64,000 bases of DNA from Duganella guangzhouensis (GCF_009674535.1 NZ_WKJK01000003.1:496001-560000), one strand, 5' to 3'. Counted from the first letter of the stretch, positions 35,184 through 44,975 are shown. The notes: generated from the letters alone by a model not told the origin. Numbers and translations are program-made.

Positions 35184-37553
35184 ATGCTGCGTCCCACCCA
35201 CAACGGCGACCGCTACGAACTGACCAGCGCTACGGCGATGCCGCAGGCGGCGGGCTTCCTGTGGAATCAGAAGATGATGATACAGATTACCTGCCGTGGT
35301 TACGCCACCGCGCAGTTCATGCAGCCGGAGCCCGCCAAGTACGCGCACGCGCCCAATCTGGAGGCCAAGACCTTCATGCAGCCGGAGCAGAACTACTACG
35401 CGCATCATCCCGGCCGCTTCTTCTACATCAAGGATGAGGAGACCGGACAGCTGTTCTCGGCGCCATATGAACCGGTGCGCACGCCGGTGGACAGCTTTGC
35501 CTTCTCGGTCGGTAAAAGCGATCTCGCCTGGACCGTCGAACATCTCGGCATCCGCGTCGAACTGACGCTCAGCGTGCCGGTGGCGGACGTGGTGGAACTG
35601 TGGTCGCTGAAAGTCACCAACATCTCCGGCCGCGCGCGCAAGATCAGCGTCTACCCCTACTTCCCGATCGGTTACATGTCGTGGATGAACCAGTCCGGCG
35701 AATACCGCACGGACCTCGGCGGCGTGGTCGCCAGCAGTGTCACGCCATACCAGAAAGTGGCGGACTACTTCAAGCAGAAGGACTTCAAGGACAAGACCTA
35801 CTTCCTGTGCGAGCAAGCACCGGATGCGTGGGAAGTGCGCCAGTCCGCATTTGAGGGCGAAGGCAGCCTGCACTACCCTGCCGCCATCGCCGCCGATACG
35901 TTGGGCGGCAGCGACGCGCGTTACGAGACGCCCACGGCCGCCGTGCAGTATCGGCTGTCGCTGCAGGATGACGAAGCGCGCGACTACCGCTTCCTGTTCG
36001 GCCCCGCCTTCGATGATGCCGAAATCCGCGCTGTGCGCGACAAATATCTGAGCGCGCAGGCGTTTGCCGCCACCCGCGCCGACTACGCTGCCTACGTCGC
36101 CGCCGGCGCCGGCTGCCTGCGCATCGAAACGCCGGATGCGGAGCTGGACAACTTCGTCAACCACTGGCTGCCGCGCCAGGTGTTCTACCACGGAGACGTC
36201 AATCGCCTCAGCACCGATCCACAAACCCGCAACTACCTGCAGGACAATATGGGCATGAGCTTCATCAAGCCCAGTGTGATGCGCCAGGCCTTCCTGCACG
36301 CGCTGTCGCAGCAGGAAGCCAGCGGCGCCATGCCGGACGGGATCCTGCTGGCCGAAGGCGCGGAGCTCAAATACATCAACCAGGTGCCGCACACCGATCA
36401 CTGCGTGTGGCTGCCGGTGGCGCTCAAAGTCTATCTCAATGAAACCGGCGACTACGACATTCTCAACGAAGACGTGATCGGCACCGAAACCGGCATCGCC
36501 CTCACTGTCTCCGAGCGCGTGAGCAGCGCCATGGACTGGCTGCTGCAGGCGCGCGACAAGCGTGGCCTCAGCTACATCGCCCAGGGCGACTGGTGCGACC
36601 CGATGAATATGGTCGGCTACAAGGGCCGCGGCGTGTCCGGCTGGCTGACCGTGGCCACCGCCTACGCGCTGAATCTGTGGGCGGAAATCTGCGAGACCGC
36701 CGGCGCCAGCTCCTCGCTGTTCGAAAGCGCCAAGCACTTCCGCGCCGGCGCGCGCGCCGTCAACCGCGCCGCCAATGAACACCTGTGGGACGGCGACTGG
36801 TTCGCACGCGGCATCACCGACGACAACGTCACCTTCGGCATCCGCAAGGACGTCGAAGGCCGCATCTGGCTCAATCCACAGGCGTGGGCGATACTCGGCG
36901 GCGCCGCCAATGCCGGCCAGCGCGCCTCCATGCTGGCGCAGGTCGATGAACATCTGGTCACACCCTACGGCGTGCAGATGTTCGCGCCGCCGTACAGCGC
37001 CATGCGCGACGACGTCGGCCGCGTCACGCAAAAACATCCCGGCTCGGCGGAGAACGGCGCGGTCTACAACCACGCCGCCGTGTTCTACATCTACGCCCTG
37101 TACAGCGCCAACGAAGGTGACCGCGCCTACGACCTGCTGCGCCGCATGCTGCCCGGCCCGAGCGAAGCCGATTATCTGCAGCGCGGCCAACTGCCGGTGT
37201 TCATCCCCAACTACTATCGCGGCGCCTGGCGCGAATATCCGCGCACCGCCGGCCGCTCCAGCCAGTTGTTCAACACCGGCACCGTGTCGTGGGTCTACCA
37301 GTGCTTTGTCGAGGGACTGTGCGGCCTGAAAGGCAGCGCCGACGGCCTGACCTTCAAGCCGCAACTGCCCAAGCATTGGGATGGCATCAAGGTGGTGCGC
37401 CAGTTCCGCCATGCGACCTTCAACGTGTCTATACAACGCGCCGACGTCGACCAGATTCAAGTCTGGCACGCGGGACAACGTTTGACTGAAAACGTTTTCA
37501 CCGGTATCGTTGCGGGCGGAGCATACACACTGGAAGTTTTAATTCCACGTTGA
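35184..37553 (+). CDS. GH94 phosphorylase, probable cellobionic acid phosphorylase
   Basis: A 789-residue cytoplasmic GH94 enzyme. The N-terminal sugar-binding sandwich includes [22 protein letters not shown], and the (alpha/alpha)6 catalytic barrel holds the general acid in [16 protein letters not shown] (Asp472). Cellobiose and chitobiose phosphorylases usually have GDWNDG; the CDPMN form, the length near 790 and the neighbouring gluconokinase point to cellobionic acid phosphorylase. The reaction would be cellobionate plus phosphate to glucose 1-phosphate plus gluconate. GGAGAG precedes the start at the transporter stop. Other GH94 specificities are not excluded. Confidence 0.85.
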   Translation: MLRPTHNGDRYELTSATAMPQAAGFLWNQKMMIQITCRGYATAQFMQPEPAKYAHAPNLEAKTFMQPEQNYYAHHPGRFFYIKDEETGQLFSAPYEPVRTPVDSFAFSVGKSDLAWTVEHLGIRVELTLSVPVADVVELWSLKVTNISGRARKISVYPYFPIGYMSWMNQSGEYRTDLGGVVASSVTPYQKVADYFKQKDFKDKTYFLCEQAPDAWEVRQSAFEGEGSLHYPAAIAADTLGGSDARYETPTAAVQYRLSLQDDEARDYRFLFGPAFDDAEIRAVRDKYLSAQAFAATRADYAAYVAAGAGCLRIETPDAELDNFVNHWLPRQVFYHGDVNRLSTDPQTRNYLQDNMGMSFIKPSVMRQAFLHALSQQEASGAMPDGILLAEGAELKYINQVPHTDHCVWLPVALKVYLNETGDYDILNEDVIGTETGIALTVSERVSSAMDWLLQARDKRGLSYIAQGDWCDPMNMVGYKGRGVSGWLTVATAYALNLWAEICETAGASSSLFESAKHFRAGARAVNRAANEHLWDGDWFARGITDDNVTFGIRKDVEGRIWLNPQAWAILGGAANAGQRASMLAQVDEHLVTPYGVQMFAPPYSAMRDDVGRVTQKHPGSAENGAVYNHAAVFYIYALYSANEGDRAYDLLRRMLPGPSEADYLQRGQLPVFIPNYYRGAWREYPRTAGRSSQLFNTGTVSWVYQCFVEGLCGLKGSADGLTFKPQLPKHWDGIKVVRQFRHATFNVSIQRADVDQIQVWHAGQRLTENVFTGIVAGGAYTLEVLIPR

Positions 37554-37588
37554 AGATCAACGCATAACTATAAGGACACCGTAATCGT

Positions 37589-39835
37589 ATGAAGAAGCGT
37601 CTCTGGCTTTCCCTGGCACTGGCCTATCCACTCATGTTGACCGGCGCCGCGCACGCCGCAGACGCCTCCCAACCTTGGCTGGACGCCGCACAGTCGCCCG
37701 ACGCGCGCGCCGACGCACTGGTGAAAGCGATGACGCTGGACGAAAAAATCCAGACCGTGTTCGCCTACTTCTCCACCGAATTCACGCCCAAGAAATTTGA
37801 GCAGCCGAAGGAAGGCCGTCCCGATTCGGCCGGCTACGTGCCGGGCATCGCGCGTCTCGGCCTGCCGCCGCAATGGCAGTCCGACGCCGGCGTCGGCGTC
37901 GCCACCCAGGCCGTGTCGAAGAAGCCGTATGAGCGTACCTCGCTGCCGGCCGGTATCGCCACCGCCGCCACCTGGAATCCGAAAGTCGCCTTTGCCGGCG
38001 GCGCCATGATCGGCAGCGAAGCGCGCAGCACCGGCTTCAATGTGCAACTGGCCGGCGGCGTTAATCTGATGCGCGAGCCGCGCAATGGCCGCAACTTCGA
38101 ATACGGCGGCGAAGATCCGCTGCTGGCCGGCGTGATCGTGGGTGAGCAGATTCGCGGCATTCAATCGAATCACATCATCTCCACCGTCAAGCACTACGCG
38201 TTCAACGACCAGGAGACCAACCGCAATCACATCAATGTGAAGATCGACGACAAGGCCGGCCGCATGTCGGACCTGCTGGCGATGCAGTTCGCCATCGAGC
38301 GCGGCCAGCCTGGCTCGGTGATGTGCGCCTACAACCGCATCAACGGCGACTACGCCTGCGAAAACGACTATTTGCTGAACCAGGTGCTGAAGCAGGACTG
38401 GAAGTATCAGGGCTATGTGATGTCCGACTGGGGTGCGACCCACTCCACCATTCCGGCCGCGCTGCGCGGGCTGGATCAGCAGTCCGGCTTCCCGTTCGAT
38501 AAATCGGATTACTTCAACGGCGCGCTGAAGGAAGCGGTGGTCAACCGCCACGTGCCGCAAGCGCGTCTGGACGACATGGTCAAGCGCATCACCCGCACCA
38601 TGTTCGCCAACGGCTTGGTCGAGCATCCAGTGTCCGCGCCCAAGTCGGCCGATGCCGGTATTGACTTCGCCGCGCACGGCAAGATCAGCCAGGCCGACGC
38701 CGAAGAAGCCATCGTGCTGCTGAAGAACCACAACGACCTGCTGCCGCTGGCGGCCAGTGTGCGCAGCGTCGCCATCATCGGCGGCCATGCCGACAAGGGC
38801 GTGCTGTCGGGCGGCGGCTCGGCGCAGGTGTACCCGATCGGCGGTTCGGCGGTGCCGAACGAAGGCCCGGCTTACTTCCCTGGCCCGATCGTCTACCACC
38901 GCTCGTCGCCGATGGGCGAACTGGCCAAGCTGACCAAGGCTAAACTGAGCTACAACGACGGCAAGGATGTCGCCGCCGCCGCCAAACTGGCCGCCGGCGC
39001 CGACGTGGTGATCGTGTTCGCCACCCAGTGGATGGCCGAGAGCTTCGACGCCGACGACCTGAATCTGCCAAACCAGCAGGATGCACTGATTGAAGCGGTG
39101 GCCAAGGCCAATCCGAAAACCGTGGTGGTGCTGCAGACCGGTAATCCGGTGGTGATGCCATGGCTGGATAAAGTCGGCGCGGTGCTGGAAGCCTGGTATC
39201 CGGGCACCAGCGGCGGCGCGGCGATCGCGCGCGTGCTGAATGGCGAAGTGAATCCATCCGGCCACCTGCCGGCCACCTTCCCTGCCTCGCTGGCGCAACT
39301 GCCACGTCCAGTGCTGGATGGCGACGCCAAGACCAAGGATGAAAACATCATCGAGAAGGTCGCCACCGACTACAACATCGAAGGTGCGGCGGTCGGCTAC
39401 AAGTGGTTTGATCTGAAAGGCCACAAGCCGTTGTTCCCGTTCGGTTACGGCCTGTCCTACACTAGCTTCGCGCTGGGTGAGCTGAGCGCCAAGCCGGCCG
39501 GTAGCGGCATTGAGGTCACGTTCAGCATCAAGAACACCGGCAAGCGCGATGGCAAGGCGGTCGGCCAGGTGTACGTATCGTCGCTGGCCGGCGGCTGGGA
39601 AGCGCCGAAACGCCTGGGCGGCTGGGACAAGCTGGATCTGAAGGCCGGCGCCAGCGGCCAGGCTACGCTGAAGATCGATCCGCGTCTGCTGGGCGTGTAT
39701 GACAGCGCCAGCAAAACGTGGAAGATCGCCGCCGGCGAATATCTGGTGACGCTGGCCGATTCGGCCGGCGCCAAGCCAGCGGCCAGCGTCAAGGTCAAGC
39801 TGGAAGCGAAGACGGTTGACGTCAACGGCCGATAA
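37589..39835 (+). CDS. Secreted GH3 beta-glucosidase (BglX-like)
   Basis: A 748-residue glycoside hydrolase with a signal peptide (KKRLWLSLALAYPLMLTGAAHA), so it is periplasmic or exported. The first GH3 domain contains EYGGEDPLLAGVIVGEQIRGIQ, ISTVKHYAFNDQET and the nucleophile in YVMSDWGA (Asp280). The second GH3 domain follows (DAEEAIVLLKNHNDLLPLA), with PFGYGLSYTSFALG and a fibronectin III-like end. GH3 members cleave terminal beta-glucose from cello-oligosaccharides. As the last gene of the sugar-acid locus it probably trims oligosaccharides outside the cytoplasm. Confidence 0.93.
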   Translation: MKKRLWLSLALAYPLMLTGAAHAADASQPWLDAAQSPDARADALVKAMTLDEKIQTVFAYFSTEFTPKKFEQPKEGRPDSAGYVPGIARLGLPPQWQSDAGVGVATQAVSKKPYERTSLPAGIATAATWNPKVAFAGGAMIGSEARSTGFNVQLAGGVNLMREPRNGRNFEYGGEDPLLAGVIVGEQIRGIQSNHIISTVKHYAFNDQETNRNHINVKIDDKAGRMSDLLAMQFAIERGQPGSVMCAYNRINGDYACENDYLLNQVLKQDWKYQGYVMSDWGATHSTIPAALRGLDQQSGFPFDKSDYFNGALKEAVVNRHVPQARLDDMVKRITRTMFANGLVEHPVSAPKSADAGIDFAAHGKISQADAEEAIVLLKNHNDLLPLAASVRSVAIIGGHADKGVLSGGGSAQVYPIGGSAVPNEGPAYFPGPIVYHRSSPMGELAKLTKAKLSYNDGKDVAAAAKLAAGADVVIVFATQWMAESFDADDLNLPNQQDALIEAVAKANPKTVVVLQTGNPVVMPWLDKVGAVLEAWYPGTSGGAAIARVLNGEVNPSGHLPATFPASLAQLPRPVLDGDAKTKDENIIEKVATDYNIEGAAVGYKWFDLKGHKPLFPFGYGLSYTSFALGELSAKPAGSGIEVTFSIKNTGKRDGKAVGQVYVSSLAGGWEAPKRLGGWDKLDLKAGASGQATLKIDPRLLGVYDSASKTWKIAAGEYLVTLADSAGAKPAASVKVKLEAKTVDVNGR

Positions 39836-39845
39836 GTGATTGCCG

Positions 39846-39897
39846 CATGCGCAGCGCGGTTGGTAAAATATAAATTTACCAACTACCGCTGCGCATG
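39846..39897. repeat. Inverted repeat spanning the TonB-like start codon
   Basis: Arms CATGCGCAGCG (39846-39856) and CGCTGCGCATG (39887-39897) are exact complements, and the pairing continues inward through GGTTGGTAAA / TTTACCAACT with one small bulge. The right arm ends with the ATG of the next gene, so a folded transcript would bury its start codon. It may also end GH3 transcription. Confidence 0.6.
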
Positions 39898-40278
39898 AAA
39901 CCATCATTCCGAAACGGCTGCCTGGCCGTTGCGCTTTGTTTGCAGTCTCTCGTCGTCTTTGCGCAGGACGACATTCCCTACACGCCCAAATTCGCCCGTC
40001 CGCAGCAAAAGGCTGAAGCGCTGCTGGACAATTGCAACAAGCCGGAATGGCCGCGCGCCTCGCTGCGCAATGGCCACACCGGCAAAGTCACGCTGCGCTT
40101 CACCATCGCGCCGGATGGCCGTCTGCTGAAGCAGGAAGTCCTGCAAAGCACCGGCGACCCGGCGCTGGACGAAGCGGCGATGAAAGGGTTGAGCGCCTGC
40201 CGCTTCATCCCCGGCAGCATCAACGGCAAGCCGGTACAGTCGCAGGCGATGATGCAATACGTGTGGACGCTCGAATGA
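39895..40278 (+). CDS. TonB C-terminal domain protein
   Basis: A 127-residue protein with a cleavable-looking signal peptide (NGCLAVALCLQSLVVFA) and a single TonB C-terminal domain (GKVTLRFTIAPDGRLLKQEVLQSTGDPALDEAAMKGLSACRFIPGSINGKPV). True TonB has an uncleaved N-terminal anchor and a long proline spacer; both are missing, so it is unlikely to energise receptors in the classical way. Two cysteines (NCNKPEW and SACRF) could bond. Its stop overlaps the TPR gene start in ATGA. Confidence 0.85.
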   Translation: MKPSFRNGCLAVALCLQSLVVFAQDDIPYTPKFARPQQKAEALLDNCNKPEWPRASLRNGHTGKVTLRFTIAPDGRLLKQEVLQSTGDPALDEAAMKGLSACRFIPGSINGKPVQSQAMMQYVWTLE

Positions 40279-41663
40279 TCAAACATACCCTGAGCATGGC
40301 CATGCTGATGGCCGCCTCCTCTTTCGCCCATGCGCTGTCGCCAACGCAGCCAGCTTGCGGCGCAACCGTCAGCAGAAGCTGGGAGCAACTGGAACAAGAT
40401 CTGGCGCTGGCGCGCACCAAAGACCCGCTGGCCGCCGCCGAAGTGCTGCATGTGCAGTCCGTGCGCAAGGCGGCCACGCGCGAAGCAACCTACGCAGCCG
40501 AACTGGCCGGCCAGGCCAACGATCTGTGGCGCGCCGCGCCCGCGACTGCGGAACTGGCGGCGACGCTGCAGCAGCACGCGCAACAAATGGGCATGTCCAC
40601 TTGCGCGCTGACCGTGCCACTGCTGCGCACCGCGCTGGCGATTTCAGAAAAAGCTGTCGGTGCCGACGACGCGCGCACCATCGGCGTGCTGGCCGATCTG
40701 GTGCGCGCCGACATCGGCCGGCGCGACGACACCGCGCTGGCGCAGGATGGCGCGCGGCTGATGGCGGCATGGGCCGCGCATGGCGATCCGGCCGATGCGC
40801 AGGCCGCGCCGGTCTATCGCAAGATGATCGAGTACTACTATCGTCAGCAGCAGTACGCGCAGGCGGAGCCGCTGGCGCTGCGCAATTTGAAAAACGGCGA
40901 ACAGGCGCACGGCAAGGAGGCGGCGGCGCTGGTCGAGCGGCTGGACGATCTGGCCGTGATCTACTACGGCCAGCTGCGTTACAGCGAGGGCGCGGCACTG
41001 TCGCAGCGTGCCAAGGCAATCGCCGTCAAAGCCGCGCCGGATTCGCTGCGCGCCATGGGCGGCCGCCAGAAAGACGTGGAAGCCGAAATGCGCAAGCTGT
41101 TCAGCAACGGCGACGTGCGCGGCGCCATCACGCGCGGCGAGCAGGAACTGAAGTCGCTGGAACAGACCAGCAACAACTATGCGGCCGCGCTGCAAAAAGC
41201 GCTGCGCGAGCGCGAAGCGGCAACCAGCGCCAGCCAGATGGAGCAATTGAGCGCCGTCGCCGACCGTGCGCGCAGCACGGCGGAAGCGTCGGAGAAGCAG
41301 CTGGCCGCGATGCGCGTGCGCGTCGCCGAGCTGTATCACCATCAGCGCCGCTACGATCTGGCCGAGCCGCTGTACCAGCAGGCGCTGCTCAACTACACCC
41401 AGGCCCAGGCCGACGCGCTGGAGCTCGCGCCCGTCAAGAGCGATCTGGCGATGCTGTACCGCGCCCGCGCCGACAACGAACGCGCCGCCTCGCTACAGGC
41501 GCAAGCGCTGGAGGTGCTGCTGCCCGCCTACGGCCCCGATCATCCGGACGTGATCGACAGCGCGCGCGAGCTGGTGCTGCTATACCAGCGTCTGGGCAAT
41601 CCGGAGGCGATGGCCGGCGTCACGGCAAGGGTGCCAACCGCCGCCGCTACTCGCGCCAATTGA
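40275..41663 (+). CDS. Secreted tetratricopeptide-repeat protein
   Basis: A 462-residue protein with signal peptide KHTLSMAMLMAASSFAHA. The body is helical with TPR-like repeats, clear near residues 190-260 (YRKMIEYYYRQQQYAQAEPLALRNL) and near 345-440 (VAELYHHQRRYDLAEPLYQQALLNYTQA, HPDVIDSARELVLLYQRLG). The start at 40275 sits in an ATGA overlap with the TonB-like gene, suggesting coupled translation and a shared job, probably a periplasmic scaffold. The 3' end overlaps the convergent membrane protein gene by 17 bp. Confidence 0.82.
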   Translation: MIKHTLSMAMLMAASSFAHALSPTQPACGATVSRSWEQLEQDLALARTKDPLAAAEVLHVQSVRKAATREATYAAELAGQANDLWRAAPATAELAATLQQHAQQMGMSTCALTVPLLRTALAISEKAVGADDARTIGVLADLVRADIGRRDDTALAQDGARLMAAWAAHGDPADAQAAPVYRKMIEYYYRQQQYAQAEPLALRNLKNGEQAHGKEAAALVERLDDLAVIYYGQLRYSEGAALSQRAKAIAVKAAPDSLRAMGGRQKDVEAEMRKLFSNGDVRGAITRGEQELKSLEQTSNNYAAALQKALREREAATSASQMEQLSAVADRARSTAEASEKQLAAMRVRVAELYHHQRRYDLAEPLYQQALLNYTQAQADALELAPVKSDLAMLYRARADNERAASLQAQALEVLLPAYGPDHPDVIDSARELVLLYQRLGNPEAMAGVTARVPTAAATRAN

Positions 41664-42309
41664 CGTTGTAGGCACGCAGCGACTGATCGTTCCACGCCAT
41701 GACCGTGGCGTTCACCTGCGTGCCGGACGGGCTTTTCATCACGTGCAGCGAGTTGATGCGGTAGTGATACTGTGGACCGAACTGACTGGCGGCCAGCGCC
41801 TCGGCATGACGGGCATCCGCTCCGCCCAGCATCAGCGTGGAGAACAACGCACCCGCCAGCACGCCAGCCACGCCCAGTGCTTGCGGGATCCATATCCTGC
41901 GCTGCTTGCGGCCTTCCGCAGCCCGCGCCTGCAGCACCACCGGTTGGCCCAACTGCAATGCCACGCATAAAGTGATCGCGGTCTCGATCAGCAGCAAAGT
42001 CATCGTACACAGATAGGCCGCCGCATCGGACCTCAGCTCGGCCAGCGTCAGCCCGGAGGGCTGGGCCAGCATCAGGTACAGCGTCAGCAAGGGTGCCATC
42101 CAGGTCAGCCATGCAAACCAGCGCACAAACTCGGCACCGCCCAGACGGCCCCACATCAGCAGCGCGCCAAACACCAGTGCGGTGAGGCCAATGTTGAATG
42201 ACGTCCCTTGATGCTGCAAAAAATTCCAAACGGCAATAGCCACCTGCAGCGTCGCCAGCAACAGCATCAGCAGGCCGGCGCGTTTGAGTATCGGCTGGTA
42301 ATCGTTCAC
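41647..42309 (-). CDS. Hypothetical membrane protein
   Basis: A 220-residue protein with about four to five hydrophobic segments: AGLLMLLLATLQVAIAVW, IGLTALVFGALLMWG, WLTWMAPLLTLYLMLA, LCTMTLLLIETAITLCVALQLG and ALGVAGVLAGALFSTLMLGG. A soluble C-terminal part follows, ending NATVMAWNDQSLRAYNVNWRE. I do not recognise the family. I chose GTG 42309 because AAGGAG lies just upstream; the longer open frame adds 11 residues without such support. It overlaps the TPR gene tail to tail. Confidence 0.65.
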   Translation of the reverse strand: MNDYQPILKRAGLLMLLLATLQVAIAVWNFLQHQGTSFNIGLTALVFGALLMWGRLGGAEFVRWFAWLTWMAPLLTLYLMLAQPSGLTLAELRSDAAAYLCTMTLLLIETAITLCVALQLGQPVVLQARAAEGRKQRRIWIPQALGVAGVLAGALFSTLMLGGADARHAEALAASQFGPQYHYRINSLHVMKSPSGTQVNATVMAWNDQSLRAYNVNWRE

Positions 42310-42457
42310 GATCTCTCCTTGCACAGAGTACGCCACCAGCATAGTGCAAGCGCGCTGCCGGCGACATCCCCTGTTTCTTTTCGATACATGGCGGCAGCGT
42401 CAATTCGGTTTGCAACGGTGCAAAGGGAGGACTATCAAGCGGCGTACACTGGGCGCT

Positions 42458-43669
42458 ATGGCGCTCACTCTGGACAAACAGGCTGAATTGCAGCGCGCAC
42501 TGCGGGATGCGCTGGGCGATGGCGCGCTGCTGGCGGCCCCGCCCGGTCTGCAGCCGTTGGCCGGCACGCCGCCGTTGCCGACCGCCCACATCGTCGACAA
42601 CCAGTTGCACATCGTGCGCCACAAGGACAGCGGCTGCGTGCAGCTCGTGTTTCCGGGTGTGGCCCCACCGAAAACGCTGGCGCCGCAAGGGTGGGACTGG
42701 ATCGTGCAGGCGACGCTGGACGCCAGGGAGCGGCTGACGCAAACCATGATCGAACGCATCGAGGCGCACAGCAAGCCGGAGCGGCTGCTGGCGCTGCGTC
42801 ACGGCTACGGCCAGGCCGCAACGCCGGACGAACTGGCGGCCACGCGCGGGCGCAAGGTGCTGCTGCTGGTGCACGGCGTGTTCAGTTCAAGCGAAGGCGC
42901 GTTTGGCGCGCTGGATCTGCAACCGCTGCTGGACCGCTATCAGGGCCGCGTATTCGGCTATGACCATTGGACCATCGCCAAAACGCCGCAGCAAAACGCG
43001 CTGGACCTGCTGATGTTGCTGCCCACCGACGCCAACTGGGAGCTGGACATACTGTGTCACAGCCGTGGCGGGCTGCTGGTGCGTGCGCTGCTGGCCGATG
43101 GCGATGACGCGCTGTTCGGCCGCATCGCCCGTCTGCGGGGGCGGCGCGTGGCGCGGGTCGGCAAGGTGATGTTTGTGGCGGCGGCCAACCAGGGTTCGCC
43201 GCTGGCCTCGGCCGATGAGATACAACAGTTCCTCAACGTCGCCGCCATGCTGGCCTCGTTCAACAAGGGCATGGGATTGGATCTGGTGATCGGGCTGGCG
43301 CGAATGGTGGTATCGCTGGGCTTCGGCCGTCCCAGCGTGCGTGCGCTGGCCAGCGGATCAGCGCTGATCCGCCGCCTCGACCGCAGCGCCTCGCTGCTGG
43401 CCAGCGCCGACAACTACTACGCCCGCGCCAATTTCGACTATGGTGACTCGGCGCTGCAACGCACCGGCGCCCTGCTCAGCCACGCCATGATGGCCGGCGC
43501 CAACGACCTGATTATCCCTTACGACAACGTGCTGCTGCCGCAAGCCACACCGGACGCCGACCACATGCTTAACTTCGGCAGTGTCGAGCGAAAACAAAAC
43601 CAGGTCTGGCATACCGAATTTTTCCAGCATTCCGCCACCAGCTCATTCCTGCTCAAGCATCTGGGCTGA
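42458..43669 (+). CDS. Alpha/beta hydrolase, lipase-like
   Basis: A 403-residue cytoplasmic-looking protein. The middle carries an alpha/beta hydrolase core: GRKVLLLVHGVFSSSEGAF (oxyanion HG), then GYDHWTIAKTPQQNALDLL, and a nucleophile elbow in ILCHSRGGLLVRALL, a CHSRGG variant of GxSxG. The late LSHAMMAGANDLIIPYDNV could hold the acid. The N-terminal 120 residues are not recognised. The pattern resembles the PGAP1/DUF7379-like lipase group. ATG 42458 was chosen as the first start with normal composition. Substrate unknown. Confidence 0.75.
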   Translation: MALTLDKQAELQRALRDALGDGALLAAPPGLQPLAGTPPLPTAHIVDNQLHIVRHKDSGCVQLVFPGVAPPKTLAPQGWDWIVQATLDARERLTQTMIERIEAHSKPERLLALRHGYGQAATPDELAATRGRKVLLLVHGVFSSSEGAFGALDLQPLLDRYQGRVFGYDHWTIAKTPQQNALDLLMLLPTDANWELDILCHSRGGLLVRALLADGDDALFGRIARLRGRRVARVGKVMFVAAANQGSPLASADEIQQFLNVAAMLASFNKGMGLDLVIGLARMVVSLGFGRPSVRALASGSALIRRLDRSASLLASADNYYARANFDYGDSALQRTGALLSHAMMAGANDLIIPYDNVLLPQATPDADHMLNFGSVERKQNQVWHTEFFQHSATSSFLLKHLG

Positions 43670-43677
43670 GATTTATC

Positions 43678-43968
43678 TCAACTGGACGCCGGGGACTTGC
43701 GGCGGCGGCGGGCGTTCTTGGGGTCGGCGATCAGGGGGCGGTAGAGTTCGATGCGGTCGTGCGGACGCAGCACCGTGTCGCGCTCTTTCTTCTTGGCGTA
43801 GATGCCGACCTGCAGCGCGGCCAGATCCAGCCCCGGCACCTCCTGGGCGATGCCGCTCAGCGCCAGCGCCTGCTCGATGGTGGTGCCGGCCGGCACCTGC
43901 AAGGCGCGCAGGAACTGCACCGCGTCGCTGGCGTAGCACACCTCAATGGTAAAAGTCTCAGCCGCCAT
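43678..43968 (-). CDS. rnfH: RnfH-family ubiquitin-like protein
   Basis: A 96-residue beta-grasp protein. The family pattern is seen in TIEVCYASDAVQFLRALQVPAGTTIEQAL and GIYAKKKERDTVLRPHDRIELYRPLIADPK, followed by a basic tail RRRRK. RnfH proteins are usually coded next to ratA, as here (11-bp overlap). The molecular role is not settled; despite its name it is often far from rnf electron-transport genes. Confidence 0.93.
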   Translation of the reverse strand: MAAETFTIEVCYASDAVQFLRALQVPAGTTIEQALALSGIAQEVPGLDLAALQVGIYAKKKERDTVLRPHDRIELYRPLIADPKNARRRRKSPASS

Positions 43969-44392
43969 ACACCGTTTCCGCCCGCTTGCAGAACGAATCC
44001 ACCATGCTGTTGGCGATCATGCCGAATACCGGCCCCACCAGCTTGGCCAGCAGCGCGCTGGAAAACTCGTAATGCAAGTCCAGATCGATCTTGCACGCAT
44101 CCTCGCGCAGCGCCTTGAAGGTCCACACCCCGTCCAGGCACTTGAAAGGACCGTCCACCAGCTTCATCTTGATCGTCACGCCCGGCGTGTTTTCATTGGA
44201 CGTGGTAAAACTCTGTTTCACGCCATGGTAGTTGATGCCGACGCTGGCCACCACCGTCTCGCCATTGCGCTCCTTGATTTCGACACCACCGCACCAAGGC
44301 AGAAATTTGGGATAGTCCTCGATGGCGGCCACCAGATCGAACATTTGCTGCGCGCTATAACCGAGTAAAACTGATTTGTGTACTACTGCCAT
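43958..44392 (-). CDS. ratA: RatA/START-domain polyketide-cyclase family protein
   Basis: A 144-residue START-like protein with the standard start MAVVHKSVLLGYSAQQMFDLVAAIEDYPKFLPWC and end LVGPVFGMIANSMVDSFCKRAE. E. coli RatA was reported to block 70S ribosome assembly. The wider family is related to Coq10 lipid-binding proteins, so the toxin label should be read with care. It is divergent from smpB and upstream of rnfH, the order common in gammaproteobacteria and betaproteobacteria. Confidence 0.93.
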   Translation of the reverse strand: MAVVHKSVLLGYSAQQMFDLVAAIEDYPKFLPWCGGVEIKERNGETVVASVGINYHGVKQSFTTSNENTPGVTIKMKLVDGPFKCLDGVWTFKALREDACKIDLDLHYEFSSALLAKLVGPVFGMIANSMVDSFCKRAETVYGG

Positions 44393-44467
44393 TGTCTAAC
44401 CATTTGCTATGATGTTGAATTATTCGCGTCCGAGGGCGCGCAGCAGTAGTTTAACCGATACCCACTC

Positions 44468-44917
44468 ATGACCATAGCCGATAACAAAAAAGCCTTTTTT
44501 GACTACTTCATCGAGGACCGCTTTGAAGCGGGCATCGTGCTGGAAGGCTGGGAAGTCAAGGCGATCCGCGACTCCCGCGTGCAAATCAAGGAAGCCTACG
44601 TCACCGTCAAGGGCGACGAGCTGTTCCTGTTTGGCGCCCACATCAGCGCCCTGCCGACCGCCTCCACCCACATCACGCCCGACATGGTGCGCACCCGCAA
44701 GCTGCTGCTGCACCGTAACGAGATCGACAAACTGATCGGCAAGGTCACGCGCTCCGGCTATACGCTGGTGCCGCTCAACCTGCACTACAAGGGCGGCCGC
44801 GTCAAATGTGAAATCGGCCTCGCCAAAGGCAAGAAAATGCATGACAAACGTGCCACAGAGAAAGATCGCGACAACAAGCGCGAAGTCGCCAACGCCATGA
44901 AGACCCACAAGCGCTAA
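44468..44917 (+). CDS. smpB: SsrA-binding protein
   Basis: A 149-residue OB-fold protein that carries tmRNA into stalled ribosomes for trans-translation. The sequence follows the family closely: [35 protein letters not shown], then [32 protein letters not shown] and the basic tail [25 protein letters not shown]. The tmRNA gene is not in the window. A strong terminator follows. Confidence 0.98.
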   Translation: MTIADNKKAFFDYFIEDRFEAGIVLEGWEVKAIRDSRVQIKEAYVTVKGDELFLFGAHISALPTASTHITPDMVRTRKLLLHRNEIDKLIGKVTRSGYTLVPLNLHYKGGRVKCEIGLAKGKKMHDKRATEKDRDNKREVANAMKTHKR

Positions 44918-44949
44918 GCGCACAGCGCGACTGTTGCGCACTCTGTACA

Positions 44950-44975
44950 AACCCGGTCCCGCACCGGGTTTTTTA
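44950..44975 (+). terminator. Rho-independent terminator of smpB
   Basis: AACCCGGT-CCCGC-ACCGGGTT followed by TTTTAT, 32 bp after the smpB stop: a classical GC stem with a T tail. Confidence 0.93.

Noticed and set aside
43958..44392. RatA as a toxin-antitoxin module with RnfH (RatB)
   Set aside because: The pair is conserved and old names call it a toxin system, but START-domain relatives are lipid-binding Coq10-like proteins; I did not treat it as a second toxin-antitoxin system.
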